Positions 25,590 to 34,564 of a stretch of 64,000 bases of DNA are shown in pieces (position 1 is the stretch's first letter; each line of letters begins with the position of its first letter). The position numbers were made by a program, and so were the translations under genes. This DNA is from an uncultured Lachnoclostridium sp. (GTDB lineage Bacteria > Bacillota > Clostridia > Lachnospirales > Lachnospiraceae): NCBI GenBank assembly GCA_946499505.1, contig CAMMSL010000009.1:33317-97316 (forward strand), read 5' to 3'. Below the pieces are notes generated by a model. It worked only from the letters and a program-made list of their open reading frames with translations, did no database searches and was not told where the DNA came from.

Positions 25590-26792
25590 TTATAACACTT
25601 CTTCTGCGATTTGTCTTGCAAGAGATTCTATTTCTTCCATCTGTGCTTCCTTTACAGAAGATTTGATCGTTACGGCAGCAACCATAAGAGACATGTCTTT
25701 CATTTCACTGATCTTTGTGCTGATCAGTTTCGTGCTCTGCGGCGCCCAGCTTCCATTTCCGAGAACCGCAATGGTACGGTTTTTAAGAGCAAGGGCTTTC
25801 ATGTCCTCCAGATAGTTGTCCATCAGAGGATAGATACCGTTATTATATGTAGGAGCAGCAAGTACAATGTGGCTGTACTTGAAACTATCAGCGATCAGCT
25901 CAGACACGTGTGTCTTGGAGATGTTGTGCATGCGGATATCTTTGACCCCTGCCTCAGCAAGTTTTGCGGCAAGTATTTCAGCCATATTTTCCGTATTGCC
26001 GTACATGGACGCATATGCGATCATGACGCCTTTTTCCTCCGGCTCGTATCTGCTCCATTTATCGTATTTCCCGATAATGTAATCAAGGTCGGTTCTCCAG
26101 ATTGGACCGTGGAGCGGGCAGAGCATCTGAATGTCGAGGCCGGCAGCTTTTTTCAGCACAGCCTGAACCTGCATGCCGTATTTACCGACAATATTTGTAT
26201 AATAGCGGCGTGCTTCGTCAAGCCAGTCGCGGCCAAAATTTACTTCATCGTTGAAAATATTTCCGTTTAATGCTTTAAACGTGCCGAATGCATCCGCACA
26301 GAACAGAATTTTGTCTGTTTCATCATATGTCATCATGACTTCCGGCCAGTGTACCATCGGCGCCATAACAAAATGAAGTGTATGTTTGCCGGTACAGAAA
26401 GTATCGCCTTCTTTTACTATGACTTTTTTCCCCTCCAGATTGAAATTGAAAAACTGATCGATCATAGGGAAAGTTTTGGCATTGCCGATAATCTGCATAT
26501 CCGGATAGCGCAGCACAAGCTCATCGATCATGGCGCAGTGGTCCGGCTCCATATGATTGACGATCAGGTAGTCCAGTGATCTGCCGTTTAAAGCTGCCTG
26601 AACATTTTCAAGGAACTGGCGTCCGACTGAATAGTCTGCTGAATCAAAGAGAACAGTCTTGTCATCAAGCAGCAGATATGAATTGTAAGATACTCCGTCT
26701 GACAGCGGGAAAATATTCTCGAACAGCTCGATGCGGCGGTCGCTGGCTCCCACCCAGTACAGATCGTCTGTAATTTTTCTGAAACAGTGCAT
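25590..26792 (-). CDS. Flavodiiron protein (FprA family A-type flavoprotein)
   Basis: Flavodiiron proteins reduce O2 or NO to harmless products in anaerobes, in the cytoplasm. The 400-residue protein has an N-terminal metallo-beta-lactamase-like diiron domain with HMEPDH (80-85), a His in VHWPE, an Asp in FCADAFG and a His in CPLHGPIW, all expected iron ligands. A flavodoxin domain starts near residue 255 (AYASMYGNTENMA) and contains APTYNNGIYP. No rubredoxin or other extra domain is fused. The ribosome site is AAGGAGG. Electron donors are not encoded next to it. Confidence 0.95.
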   Translation of the reverse strand: MHCFRKITDDLYWVGASDRRIELFENIFPLSDGVSYNSYLLLDDKTVLFDSADYSVGRQFLENVQAALNGRSLDYLIVNHMEPDHCAMIDELVLRYPDMQIIGNAKTFPMIDQFFNFNLEGKKVIVKEGDTFCTGKHTLHFVMAPMVHWPEVMMTYDETDKILFCADAFGTFKALNGNIFNDEVNFGRDWLDEARRYYTNIVGKYGMQVQAVLKKAAGLDIQMLCPLHGPIWRTDLDYIIGKYDKWSRYEPEEKGVMIAYASMYGNTENMAEILAAKLAEAGVKDIRMHNISKTHVSELIADSFKYSHIVLAAPTYNNGIYPLMDNYLEDMKALALKNRTIAVLGNGSWAPQSTKLISTKISEMKDMSLMVAAVTIKSSVKEAQMEEIESLARQIAEEVL

Positions 26793-26849
26793 GAAAAATC
26801 CTCCTTATAGAAAAAGATTGTGAATGAATAAACAATTATTACCGACTAT

Positions 26850-26877
26850 ATTCTACCATAAAAGTTAAATTTCGCAA
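26850..26877 (-). promoter_or_regulatory. Promoter for the flavodiiron gene
   Basis: On the minus strand TTGCGA (26877-26872), 16-base spacer, TAGAAT (26855-26850), about 58 bases before the ATG. Confidence 0.6.
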
Positions 26878-27018
26878 TATGCATATTTATTTTCATGTCG
26901 GGAACTGCTATCATAATGCTGAAACCCGCGGTAAAACCGGAAAGACCGGGCTCATCGGGCAGATCCGGACGGAACGGACTGAAACAGCGGCGAACAGAAT
27001 TACAGGAGGAGTGAAAGT

Positions 27019-27366
27019 ATGTTATTTTTATGTTATCCGAAATGCAGTACATGTATGAAAGCGAAAAAATGGCTCGGAGAAAAAGGATTTGAATATGAAC
27101 TCAGAGATATTAAAACAGAAAATCCGACAGCAGAAGAGCTCCAGGACTGGTGGAAAAAGAGCGGAATTCCATTGAAACGCTTCTTTAATACGAGTGGAAA
27201 TCTTTACAAAGAAATGAAGCTGAAGGATAAACTGCCGGAGATGAGCGAGGAGGAGCAGATCAATCTCCTGGCATCAGACGGAATGCTGGTGAAACGTCCG
27301 ATACTTGTAGATGATGAAAAAGTACTCGTAGGATTCCGCCAGCAGGAATGGGAGGAAAAATTGTAG
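27019..27366 (+). CDS. ArsC/Spx-family thioredoxin-fold protein
   Basis: A 115-residue protein of the ArsC/Spx/YffB family. It begins MLFLCYPKCSTCMKAKKWL with a CxxC at Cys9 and Cys12, then DIKTENPTAEELQDWWKKSG, and ends with the cis-Pro segment LVKRPILVDDEKVLVGF. The third arsenate-reductase residues are not clear, and no ars genes are nearby, so a redox or regulatory role of the Spx type is as likely as arsenate reduction. AGGAGGA precedes the ATG. It is divergent from the flavodiiron gene, which may point to shared oxidative-stress function. Confidence 0.88.
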   Translation: MLFLCYPKCSTCMKAKKWLGEKGFEYELRDIKTENPTAEELQDWWKKSGIPLKRFFNTSGNLYKEMKLKDKLPEMSEEEQINLLASDGMLVKRPILVDDEKVLVGFRQQEWEEKL

Positions 27367-27384
27367 TAAAAAATTTCATGACCG

Positions 27385-27424
27385 TCTCCTACAGTTTTTT
27401 TATGAATTATTGACACATAGGAGA
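27385..27424. repeat. Inverted repeat around the -35 box of the BMP operon
   Basis: TCTCCTA (27385-27391) and TAGGAGA (27418-27424) are exact inverse complements separated by 26 bases that include the -35 box TTGACA. It may be a split operator; nothing else supports this. Confidence 0.3.
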
Positions 27425-27438
27425 GCAGAGGGTAAAAT
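27410..27438 (+). promoter_or_regulatory. Promoter of the BMP-type nucleoside importer
   Basis: TTGACA (27410-27415), 17-base spacer, TAAAAT (27433-27438). The leader of about 110 bases has a small hairpin (GTTCCGG 27511-27517 with CCGGAAC 27528-27534) before the AAAGGAGG ribosome site. I looked for a purine riboswitch core and did not find one. Confidence 0.8.
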
Positions 27439-27557
27439 ACTATAGTAGCTGTCCGAATACAAAGAAGTTTTCTGAGGTTAGGATGGCGTTTTTATTAACA
27501 AGCAAGAGCGGTTCCGGGCAAAGCCGACCGGAACAACAGCAGAAAAGGAGGAAAAGT

Positions 27558-28730
27558 ATGAAAAAGAAGTTCATCAGCGTATTATTGTGTGCGGCTATGG
27601 CAGTCACCCTGATCGCAGGGTGCGGAGCTCCGGCAGCAGAAACCGGCGGAAATGAGGGGGGAGAGTCTTCCTCAGCAGCATCAGAGGGGATTCCGAAAGA
27701 TGAGATTAAAGTAGGATTTGTACACGTATCGGATCCGAGTGATATGGGGTATACATACAACCAGGACCTCGGTACTCAGGAAATGCAGAAAACACTTGGT
27801 TTAAGTGACGACCAGATCGTAAACAAATACAATGTACCGGAAGGTGCCGAGTGTGATACGGCACTGAGAGAACTTGTGGATGCAGGATGTAACATTATCT
27901 TTGCGACAAGCTTTGGATTCGAAGATTATGTAAAAGAAGTTGCTGCAGAGTATCCTGACATCCAGTTCTGCCATGCAACGGGATATCAGGCGGCTGATTC
28001 CGGTCTGGACAACTTCCACAACTATTTTGCATCTATCTATGAAGGACGCTATCTGGCAGGTATTGCAGCAGGAATGAAGACAGAGACAAATAAGCTCGGC
28101 TATGTCGCTGCGTTCCCGTTTGCAGAGGTTATCAGCGGATATACCGCATTCTATCTGGGAGCAAAGAGTGTAAACCCGGATGTGACAATGGACATCATGT
28201 ACACCAATTCATGGAATGATCCGACAGTTGAGTCTCAGGTTGCTCAGGCACTGATTGACCGCGGATGCGACGTGATTTCGCAGCACTCTGACTCAACAGC
28301 TCCTGCAACAACAGCAGAGGATAACGGTGTATGGCAGGTTGGATACAACAATGATATGATCGAGGCTGCTCCGCATGCATCCCTGATTTCTCCGCGTATC
28401 GACTGGGGAATCTATGTGACAGAAGCTGTTCAGGATGTGATCGATGGAAAAGAGATCCCGGTTGACTGGTGCAGAGGTCTGGAGGACGGCGCTGTTTATC
28501 TGTCACCTCTGAATACAGATATTGCTGCAGAGGGAACACAGGAAGCTATTGATGAGGCACAGGAAAAACTGATCTCCGGCGAGATCCATGTATTCGACGG
28601 ACCGCTTTCCGGTGTGAGCCCGGAGGGTGAAAAGTACGAAGTTCCGGAAGGTGAGTATTATCATGAGCAGGAAGAGTCTTCTGCACCGTCCTGGCTGTAT
28701 ATCATTGACGGCTGCAATGTTGTTGAATAA
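27558..28730 (+). CDS. BMP-family nucleoside-binding lipoprotein
   Basis: The 390-residue lipoprotein (lipobox IAGC, Cys22) is the extracytoplasmic binding subunit of a BmpA/NupN-type ABC importer for purine nucleosides. Family features include KVGFVHVSDPSDMGYTYNQD at the start of the mature domain, DAGCNIIFATSFGFEDYV, GYQAADSGLDNFHNYFASIYEGRYLAGIAAG-like sequence, and VNPDVTMDIMYTNSWNDP. The start is ATG 27558 with AAAGGAGG; the longer open frame has no ribosome site. It is followed by a terminator-like hairpin and then the ATPase and two permeases. Confidence 0.95.
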   Translation: MKKKFISVLLCAAMAVTLIAGCGAPAAETGGNEGGESSSAASEGIPKDEIKVGFVHVSDPSDMGYTYNQDLGTQEMQKTLGLSDDQIVNKYNVPEGAECDTALRELVDAGCNIIFATSFGFEDYVKEVAAEYPDIQFCHATGYQAADSGLDNFHNYFASIYEGRYLAGIAAGMKTETNKLGYVAAFPFAEVISGYTAFYLGAKSVNPDVTMDIMYTNSWNDPTVESQVAQALIDRGCDVISQHSDSTAPATTAEDNGVWQVGYNNDMIEAAPHASLISPRIDWGIYVTEAVQDVIDGKEIPVDWCRGLEDGAVYLSPLNTDIAAEGTQEAIDEAQEKLISGEIHVFDGPLSGVSPEGEKYEVPEGEYYHEQEESSAPSWLYIIDGCNVVE

Positions 28731-28761
28731 TTTTCGGTAATTTTATATTTGTTACAAATAC

Positions 28762-28790
28762 AGAGCCGTCTTCGGACGGCTTTGTTTGTA
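28762..28790 (+). terminator. Intercistronic terminator/attenuator with TTCG loop
   Basis: AGCCGTC (28764-28770), loop TTCG, GACGGCT (28775-28781), then TTGTTTGT. It lies between the binding-protein gene and the ATPase gene, so it probably lets the binding protein be made in excess by partial termination. Confidence 0.75.
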
Positions 28791-28900
28791 TAGCAGTCCT
28801 TTCGCGGCAGAAACAAGACAGCAGCTGAAGAGCACACTTAAACGCGGACAGGCTGCGTTAATTACATGAAAAGAGAAAGAAAGAGAAGGAAGGTGAGATT

Positions 28901-30484
28901 TTGGGAGGAACATCAGAGTATGCAGTAAAGATGCATCATGTAACTAAGACATTCGGAAAGGTCGTTGCAAACAAAGATGTCAATCTCGAATTGAAGACCG
29001 GAGAGATCCTTGCACTTTTGGGGGAAAACGGCAGCGGAAAGACAACTCTTATGAATATGTTGTCAGGTATTTATTTTCCGGATCACGGTGAGATTTTTGT
29101 AAAAGGGCAGGAAGTTACGATTCGTTCACCGAAAGACTCGTTCGCTCTGGGGATCGGCATGATCCATCAGCATTTCAAACTGGTAGATGTGCTGACTGCG
29201 GCGGAGAATATTGTACTGGGACTTGACGGAAAAGCCACAGTGAATCGGAAAGAAATCAACAGGAAAGTGGCGGAGCTCGCAAAGCGCTACGGATTCGAAA
29301 TGGATCCGGCAAAGAAAGTCTACAATATGTCTGTTTCGGAAAAGCAGACTGTAGAGATCCTGAAAGTCCTGTATAAAGGTGCGGACATCCTGATCCTGGA
29401 TGAGCCGACAGCCGTGCTGACTCCTCAGGAGACAGATAAACTGTTCGCCGTGCTCCGAAATATGAAAAAAGACGGTAAATCCATTATCATCATTACCCAT
29501 AAACTCAACGAGGTGCTCGCAATTTCAGACCGGGTAGCGATTCTCCGCAAGGGAGAATATATCGGAGTGGTCAATACAGCGGAGACGGATCAGGCCCAGC
29601 TTACCGAGATGATGGTAGGTCGCCCGGTCAGTCTGGAGATTGAGAGGCCCAAAGTAGAGCGAGGTGAAAAACGTCTTCAGGTGATCGACCTGACCTGTCT
29701 AAACGGTGACGGGGTAAAAGCTCTGGATAACGTGTCCTTTGATGCATATGGCGGTGAGATCCTCGGGGTTGCCGGCATTGCAGGCAGCGGCCAGAAAGAA
29801 TTGTGTGAGGTCATTGCCGGACTGTATCCGTCTATCGGAGGATCTGTTTTGTATTTGGGCGAACACAACGGGATTCCTGTGCAGGAACGCATTCTGGGTC
29901 TGAAGCCGGACGAGATAGTAAAGAAGGGAATCTCTATGGCGTTTGTACCGGAGGACCGTCTGGGAATGGGGCTTGTTGCCGGAATGGATATGACAGATAA
30001 TGTGATGCTCAGAAGCTATAAATCGAAAAAAGGAATTTTTGTAGACAGGAAGGCGCCGAAGGAACTTGCGGAGAAGCTGATCGATGAACTTGAGATCGTG
30101 ACCCCGGGCGTGGATACTCCTGTAGGAAGGCTTTCCGGAGGAAATGTCCAGAAAGTGCTCCTGGGACGGGAGATTGCCTGTCAGCCTTCCGTGCTGATCG
30201 TGGCCTATCCGGTCCGGGGCCTGGATATCAATTCTTCGTACCGGATCTATGATCTGCTCAACGAACAGAAGAAAAGGGGAGTTGCGGTCATTTTTATCGG
30301 TGAAGATCTGGATGTGCTGATGCAGCTTTCCGACCGGATCATGGTCATGTGCGGCGGAAAAGTGAGCGGGATCGTGGATCCTCATGAGGTTACCAAAGAG
30401 GATATCGGTCTTATGATGATCCATACAGAGCATCCGTTTGCGAAAGATAAGAAGGAAGACGAGAAAGGGGAGGTGACAGCATGA
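28901..30484 (+). CDS. Nucleoside ABC importer ATPase, double-domain (BMP/YufO type)
   Basis: The 527-residue protein holds two ATPase domains in tandem, as in ribose/nucleoside importers. Domain 1 has Walker A GENGSGKT at 41-48, signature SVSEKQTVEILK and Walker B LILDEPTAVLTPQ. Domain 2 has the usual altered Walker A GIAGSGQKEL, signature LSGGNVQKVLLGRE and a changed Walker B end, AYPVRGLDIN. The start is a TTG at 28901 with GGAAGGTGAG upstream; no ATG fits. The permease gene overlaps its end by four bases. Confidence 0.95.
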   Translation: MGGTSEYAVKMHHVTKTFGKVVANKDVNLELKTGEILALLGENGSGKTTLMNMLSGIYFPDHGEIFVKGQEVTIRSPKDSFALGIGMIHQHFKLVDVLTAAENIVLGLDGKATVNRKEINRKVAELAKRYGFEMDPAKKVYNMSVSEKQTVEILKVLYKGADILILDEPTAVLTPQETDKLFAVLRNMKKDGKSIIIITHKLNEVLAISDRVAILRKGEYIGVVNTAETDQAQLTEMMVGRPVSLEIERPKVERGEKRLQVIDLTCLNGDGVKALDNVSFDAYGGEILGVAGIAGSGQKELCEVIAGLYPSIGGSVLYLGEHNGIPVQERILGLKPDEIVKKGISMAFVPEDRLGMGLVAGMDMTDNVMLRSYKSKKGIFVDRKAPKELAEKLIDELEIVTPGVDTPVGRLSGGNVQKVLLGREIACQPSVLIVAYPVRGLDINSSYRIYDLLNEQKKRGVAVIFIGEDLDVLMQLSDRIMVMCGGKVSGIVDPHEVTKEDIGLMMIHTEHPFAKDKKEDEKGEVTA

Positions 30485-31578
30485 GTTCACATGGTACACA
30501 GACAAAAGAGCCTCTGATAAGAATGGTAAAGAGAGATACAATGCCGCAGAGGAAAGCGTGGGGGATTCGTGCCATAGCGTTTATCCTCTCTCTTGTGACC
30601 GGAGGGATCGTGATCCTTATGCTGGGGCATAATCCATTTTATGTTTATATTTCGATGGTAAAAGGAGCATGGGGATCAAGCACGGTTATCCATGAGACGA
30701 TCAAGCTGGCAGTTCCCTTGCTGATCACAGCGATCGGTATCTCCTTTGCTTTTAAGATGAAATTCTGGAATATAGGCGGCGAGGGACAGATCCTTGTCGG
30801 GGCGGTAGCAGCCGGCGCTTTCGGACTTTTTACAGCTCATATCTTTCCGAAGCTTCCGCTGGTGCTGCTCATGATGCTTGCCTCTATCGTGGCAGGCGGA
30901 ATCTACGGTCTTCTTCCGGCGGTCTGTAAGGCAAAATGGGGGACAAACGAGACATTGTTTACACTGATGCTGAACTATATCGCGCTGGCGTTTATTAAAT
31001 ATCTGATGAATGGCCCGTGGAAAGCAAAGGGCAGCAGTTATCCGAAGATTGATATGCTCGTACCGGGAGCGCGTCTGACGAAAGTGCTCGGTGTGCACTG
31101 GGGATGGATACTTGCCCTGATTCTTGTAGTGCTGGCTTATATATACTTCAATAAGACCAAACAGGGATACGAGATTGCGGTTGTTGGTGAGAGTAATAAT
31201 ACAGCCAGATATGCCGGCATCAATGTGGGACGTGTTTTCAGACGGACAATGTTTCTCTCCGGTGCGCTCTGCGGTCTTGTGGGAATGCTCCAGTTTGCGG
31301 GAGCTGACTATACGATCACGGAAGGTACTGCCGGCGGAGTCGGATTTACTGCGATCACGGTGGCGTGGCTTGCGAAGATGAACCCATTCGGGATGCTGGT
31401 CGTTTCTGTGTTCATTGCAATGCTGGAGCGTGGGGCGAATGCGATCCAGACTCAGTTCAAAATTCCAGCATCGGCTTCGGATCTCCTGATCGGTATTATA
31501 CTGTTCTTCATGCTCGGCTGTGAATTTTTTATCACATATAAGCTGATCAGAAGAGGAAAGGAGGAACATCATGCTTAG
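30481..31578 (+). CDS. Nucleoside ABC importer permease 1 (YufP-like)
   Basis: A 365-residue permease of the branched-chain/ribose type (BPD_transp_2). It has about nine hydrophobic helices and the family segments NIGGEGQILVGAVAAGAF near residue 98 and NNTARYAGINVGR near 240, followed by GALCGLVGMLQFAG. Its ATG overlaps the ATPase stop (ATGA), and its end overlaps the second permease by eight bases, so the subunits are translationally coupled. It should pair with the next gene product to form a heterodimeric channel. Confidence 0.94.
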   Translation: MSSHGTQTKEPLIRMVKRDTMPQRKAWGIRAIAFILSLVTGGIVILMLGHNPFYVYISMVKGAWGSSTVIHETIKLAVPLLITAIGISFAFKMKFWNIGGEGQILVGAVAAGAFGLFTAHIFPKLPLVLLMMLASIVAGGIYGLLPAVCKAKWGTNETLFTLMLNYIALAFIKYLMNGPWKAKGSSYPKIDMLVPGARLTKVLGVHWGWILALILVVLAYIYFNKTKQGYEIAVVGESNNTARYAGINVGRVFRRTMFLSGALCGLVGMLQFAGADYTITEGTAGGVGFTAITVAWLAKMNPFGMLVVSVFIAMLERGANAIQTQFKIPASASDLLIGIILFFMLGCEFFITYKLIRRGKEEHHA

Positions 31579-32563
31579 TACTTTGAACGGATTGTTTATT
31601 GCGGCAGTTCTGGCGGGAACACCGCTTCTTCTTGGAGCGCTGGGAGAGATACTGACAGAAAAAGCGGGCAACCTGAACCTCGGTGTAGAAGGTATGATGT
31701 TTATGGGAGCCATCACCGGACTTGCCGGTTCCTATTACTACGAGCAGGCAGTGATCGCGGGAGGCGGAAGCCCGAATGGAATCCTCTCGGCGGCAATTGC
31801 CCTTGTGACATCCTTTATCGCGGGAGCGGGAGGAGCGCTGATCTACAGTTTCCTTACGATCACACTGCGTGCAAATCAGAATGTAACCGGCCTTACATTG
31901 ACCATCTTCGGTACTGGTTTCGGTAATTTCTTCGGTGAGTACATCGGGCAGCAGGCAGGCGGATATGTGGCAGTCACGGATGTGACGAAAAAGGCATTTT
32001 CCGGCTTAAACATTCCCGTGCTCTCGGATATCCCGGTGCTCGGACCGCTGCTTTTCCGGTACAACTGGCTTGTTTATTTTGCAATCATTGCAGCGATCAT
32101 TATGGCGTGGTTTTTCAGCAAGTCCCGCGTGGGATTGAATCTGAGAGCTGTAGGAGAAGATCCGGCGACAGCCGATGCTGCAGGTATCAATATTACGCTC
32201 TATAAATATCTGGCCACAGTGATCGGCGGGGGAATCTGCGGGATCGGAGGTATGTATATGAGCATGGTGACTACGTCCGGCGTATGGGTGCATGACTGTG
32301 TCAGCGGCTATGGATGGCTGGCAGTTGCCCTTGTTATCTTTGCAACTTGGAGCCCGGCGCGCGGTATGATCGTGGCCCTCATTTTCGGAGGCTTGACGAT
32401 CATGCGTATGTATATCAATATCCCAGGACTTCCCGCCCAGATCTATGATATGGTGCCATATGTGGCAACGATCATCGTGCTTGTCGTAACAAGTATGCGG
32501 CAGAGTAAAGAACATGCCCAGCCGAAGAGCTGCGGTCTCAATTACTTCCGCGAGGAGCGGTAA
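31571..32563 (+). CDS. Nucleoside ABC importer permease 2 (YufQ-like)
   Basis: A 330-residue permease, the partner of the previous gene. Typical segments are LGALGEILTEKAGNLNLGVEGMMFMGA-like sequence in the first third (residues 22-48) and LRAVGEDPATADAAGINI near residue 195, followed by GGICGIGGMYMSM. It has about eight to nine membrane helices. It is the last gene of the importer; the very long palindrome that starts about 105 bases downstream contains a terminator-like core. Confidence 0.94.
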   Translation: MLSTLNGLFIAAVLAGTPLLLGALGEILTEKAGNLNLGVEGMMFMGAITGLAGSYYYEQAVIAGGGSPNGILSAAIALVTSFIAGAGGALIYSFLTITLRANQNVTGLTLTIFGTGFGNFFGEYIGQQAGGYVAVTDVTKKAFSGLNIPVLSDIPVLGPLLFRYNWLVYFAIIAAIIMAWFFSKSRVGLNLRAVGEDPATADAAGINITLYKYLATVIGGGICGIGGMYMSMVTTSGVWVHDCVSGYGWLAVALVIFATWSPARGMIVALIFGGLTIMRMYINIPGLPAQIYDMVPYVATIIVLVVTSMRQSKEHAQPKSCGLNYFREER

Positions 32564-32647
32564 ATTCGTGTTTGTTGAATAGACACCGCTGTAATATAAA
32601 GACATACTGATCGAACAGCGGACACAGAAAAAGAAGATACTGCAACA

Positions 32648-32967
32648 CTATGATATGCATAGCTTATTCAAACGGATACAGCCGATATGATGCACCTTTC
32701 GGATTAGACGGGATTGTAATGCGGACGGTGACTGTGGAGAAAAGGGTAGTAGATAAACTTTAACCCTGAGATATAGCGTTGATCAGCCGGACGGACTTGT
32801 TTGAGCATTGCGAGTTGTCCGTCCGGCTGATCGTTTTTAGCTATATTTCAGGGTTATTAGTTTTTCTTCCCTTTTGTAACCGGAGCCGGAAGCATTACAA
32901 TCCCGTCTAATTCGAATACGTGAGTTATTCCACCGTATCCGATTGATTTTCGGACGTCTTATCATAG
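32648..32967. repeat. Very long imperfect palindrome (element 1) between the nucleoside importer and recA
   Basis: The 54-base arms 32669-32722 and 32892-32945 align end to end without gaps; their inner 25 bases match except at one position (32698-32722 with 32892-32916). Inside, AAAAGGG, TAACCCTGA(G/A)ATATAGC and finally a perfect 16-base arm GATCAGCCGGACGGAC (32781-32796 with 32817-32832) continue the palindrome to a 20-base loop. CTATGATA/TATCATAG at 32648 and 32960 extend it outward. The core stem is followed by GTTTTTAG on the plus strand, so it can also terminate the importer operon. It could be a MITE-like element or a structured RNA; it holds no ORF and I see no clear target duplication. 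Confidence 0.85.
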
Positions 32968-33363
32968 GATGTCTCTCCGGCAAACACAAATTTTTAAATA
33001 TATATTGCATTTTCCCCCTCTCTATGCTATTCTCACTTTACTGATATCGGCGGCGTTCTTGCTGCTGTATCTTCATCGCCTTAAGGCGTCTCATTTTCGG
33101 CCGGTTCCATATCGGAACATTTATCCGACAATGAATGGTAACTATTGACAGAATGACAGAAAGCCTGATGACAGAAGAACCAGGCGGAAAAGAGGTACTG
33201 TGTATGGCAGATGATCCCCCGATTTGAGATTATCGCACTTGAGATAGTGCGCCGGTATTAGTAGACGGTATTAGTATTAGAAGAGAAAATTTTAGATGAT
33301 GCCCAGAGAAGAGTCCGTTTTAATGTACATGTAAAAATGTATAATAAGAAAGCTAAAATGTTG
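32968..33363. other. Gene-free stretch before recA
   Basis: No ORF with a ribosome site is seen. The stretch has several short hairpins: CGCCTTAAGGCG near 33087, GTTCC/GGAAC near 33113, and CGCACT/AGTGCG near 33236, plus three copies of TGACAGAA between 33147 and 33180 and a repeated GGTATTAGTA near 33253. It looks like decayed or structured noncoding DNA. Its function is unknown. Confidence 0.5.
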
Positions 33364-33392
33364 TTGACATTTTACAATGAGTGTAATACTAT
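33364..33392 (+). promoter_or_regulatory. recA promoter
   Basis: TTGACA (33364-33369), 17-base spacer, TACTAT (33387-33392). A TATAAT at 33390 is also present but is 20 bases from the -35 box. The LexA box starts 11 bases further down. Confidence 0.75.
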
Positions 33393-33403
33393 AATAACAG
33401 ATG

Positions 33404-33417
33404 CGAACAACTGTTCG
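33404..33417. promoter_or_regulatory. LexA (SOS) box of recA
   Basis: CGAACAACTGTTCG is a near-perfect palindrome that fits the Gram-positive SOS box (CGAAC-N4-GTTCG). It lies just after the expected transcription start, so LexA bound there would block recA. Confidence 0.85.
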
Positions 33418-33442
33418 ATGGAGAAAAAGGAGAATTTGATTT

Positions 33443-34564
33443 ATGGCAGTAAATGAAGAAAAGAAAAAAGCTTTGGATGCGGCGATTGCGAAGTTAGAGA
33501 AAGATTTCGGAAAAGGGGCAGTGATGAGACTGGGGGATTCCAGTGCGCATGTGGCTGTTGAGACAGTCCCCACAGGGTGCTTAAGCCTTGATCTTGCGCT
33601 GGGACTTGGCGGAGTACCGAAGGGCCGTGTCATTGAGATATACGGACCAGAGTCCAGTGGTAAGACCACGGTGGCTCTTCATATGATCGCAGAGGTGCAG
33701 AAGCGGGGCGGCATCGCCGGATTTATCGATGCGGAGCACGCAATGGATCCGGTCTATGCAAAGAATATCGGAGTGGACATCGATGAACTCTATATATCCC
33801 AGCCGGACAGCGGGGATCAGGCACTTGAGATTGCGGAGACAATGGTAAGGTCCGGTGCCATTGATATTATCGTTATTGACTCGGTCGCTGCACTGGTGCC
33901 AAAGCAGGAGATTGAAGGCGATATGGGTGACAGCCATGTGGGGCTCCAGGCACGACTGATGTCACAGGCGCTGCGTAAACTTACTCCGGTGATCAGCAAA
34001 TCAAACTGTGTAGTGATCTTTATCAATCAGCTTCGTGAGAAAGTAGGCGTAATGTTCGGTAATCCGGAGACAACGACCGGCGGCCGTGCGCTGAAGTTCT
34101 ATGCTTCTGTCCGCATGGATGTCAGAAGGATCGAGACGTTGAAACAGAGCGGCGAGATGGTAGGAAACCGGACTCGTATCAAGATTGTGAAGAATAAGAT
34201 TGCACCGCCGTTTAAAGAGGCAGAGTTTGATATCATGTTCGGAAAAGGGATTTCCCGTGCCGGTGATATTCTTGATCTTGCAACGGGAATTGATCTGGTG
34301 AAAAAGAGCGGCGCATGGTACGCTTATGAGGGCGAGAAGATCGGACAGGGCAGAGAAAATGCGAAAGCTTATCTGGAAAATCATCCGGAAGTTATGGAAG
34401 AACTGGATCGGAAGGTGCGTGCGCACTATCACCTGTCCGGAGCAGGAGAGGATGCGGAAACCGCAGGAGATAATGCAGACCAGAAAAGCGGGAATAAAAA
34501 GAGTGATGTGAAGAAGGCTGGGACAGAGAGTGATCTCTCGCTTGCAGGCGGTAAGAAAGAATGA
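33443..34564 (+). CDS. recA: Recombinase RecA
   Basis: RecA catalyses strand exchange and triggers LexA self-cleavage. The 373-residue protein has Walker A GPESSGKT at 68-75, Walker [13 protein letters not shown] near 142, loop regions with [20 protein letters not shown] and the [20 protein letters not shown] signature. The C-terminal 45 residues are acidic and then Lys-rich, longer than in Bacillus. The ribosome site is AAAGGAG. It overlaps recX by four bases. Control by LexA is indicated by the box at 33404-33417. Confidence 0.98.
   Translation: MAVNEEKKKALDAAIAKLEKDFGKGAVMRLGDSSAHVAVETVPTGCLSLDLALGLGGVPKGRVIEIYGPESSGKTTVALHMIAEVQKRGGIAGFIDAEHAMDPVYAKNIGVDIDELYISQPDSGDQALEIAETMVRSGAIDIIVIDSVAALVPKQEIEGDMGDSHVGLQARLMSQALRKLTPVISKSNCVVIFINQLREKVGVMFGNPETTTGGRALKFYASVRMDVRRIETLKQSGEMVGNRTRIKIVKNKIAPPFKEAEFDIMFGKGISRAGDILDLATGIDLVKKSGAWYAYEGEKIGQGRENAKAYLENHPEVMEELDRKVRAHYHLSGAGEDAETAGDNADQKSGNKKSDVKKAGTESDLSLAGGKKE

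Noticed and set aside
27439-27557. Purine riboswitch in the leader of the nucleoside importer
   Set aside because: The conserved purine-aptamer core and its P1 stem were looked for and are not there; only one short hairpin is visible.
32669-32945. Simple intrinsic terminator as the full explanation of element 1
   Set aside because: Only the inner 16-base stem with its T run would be needed; the outer 54-base arms are far beyond any terminator.
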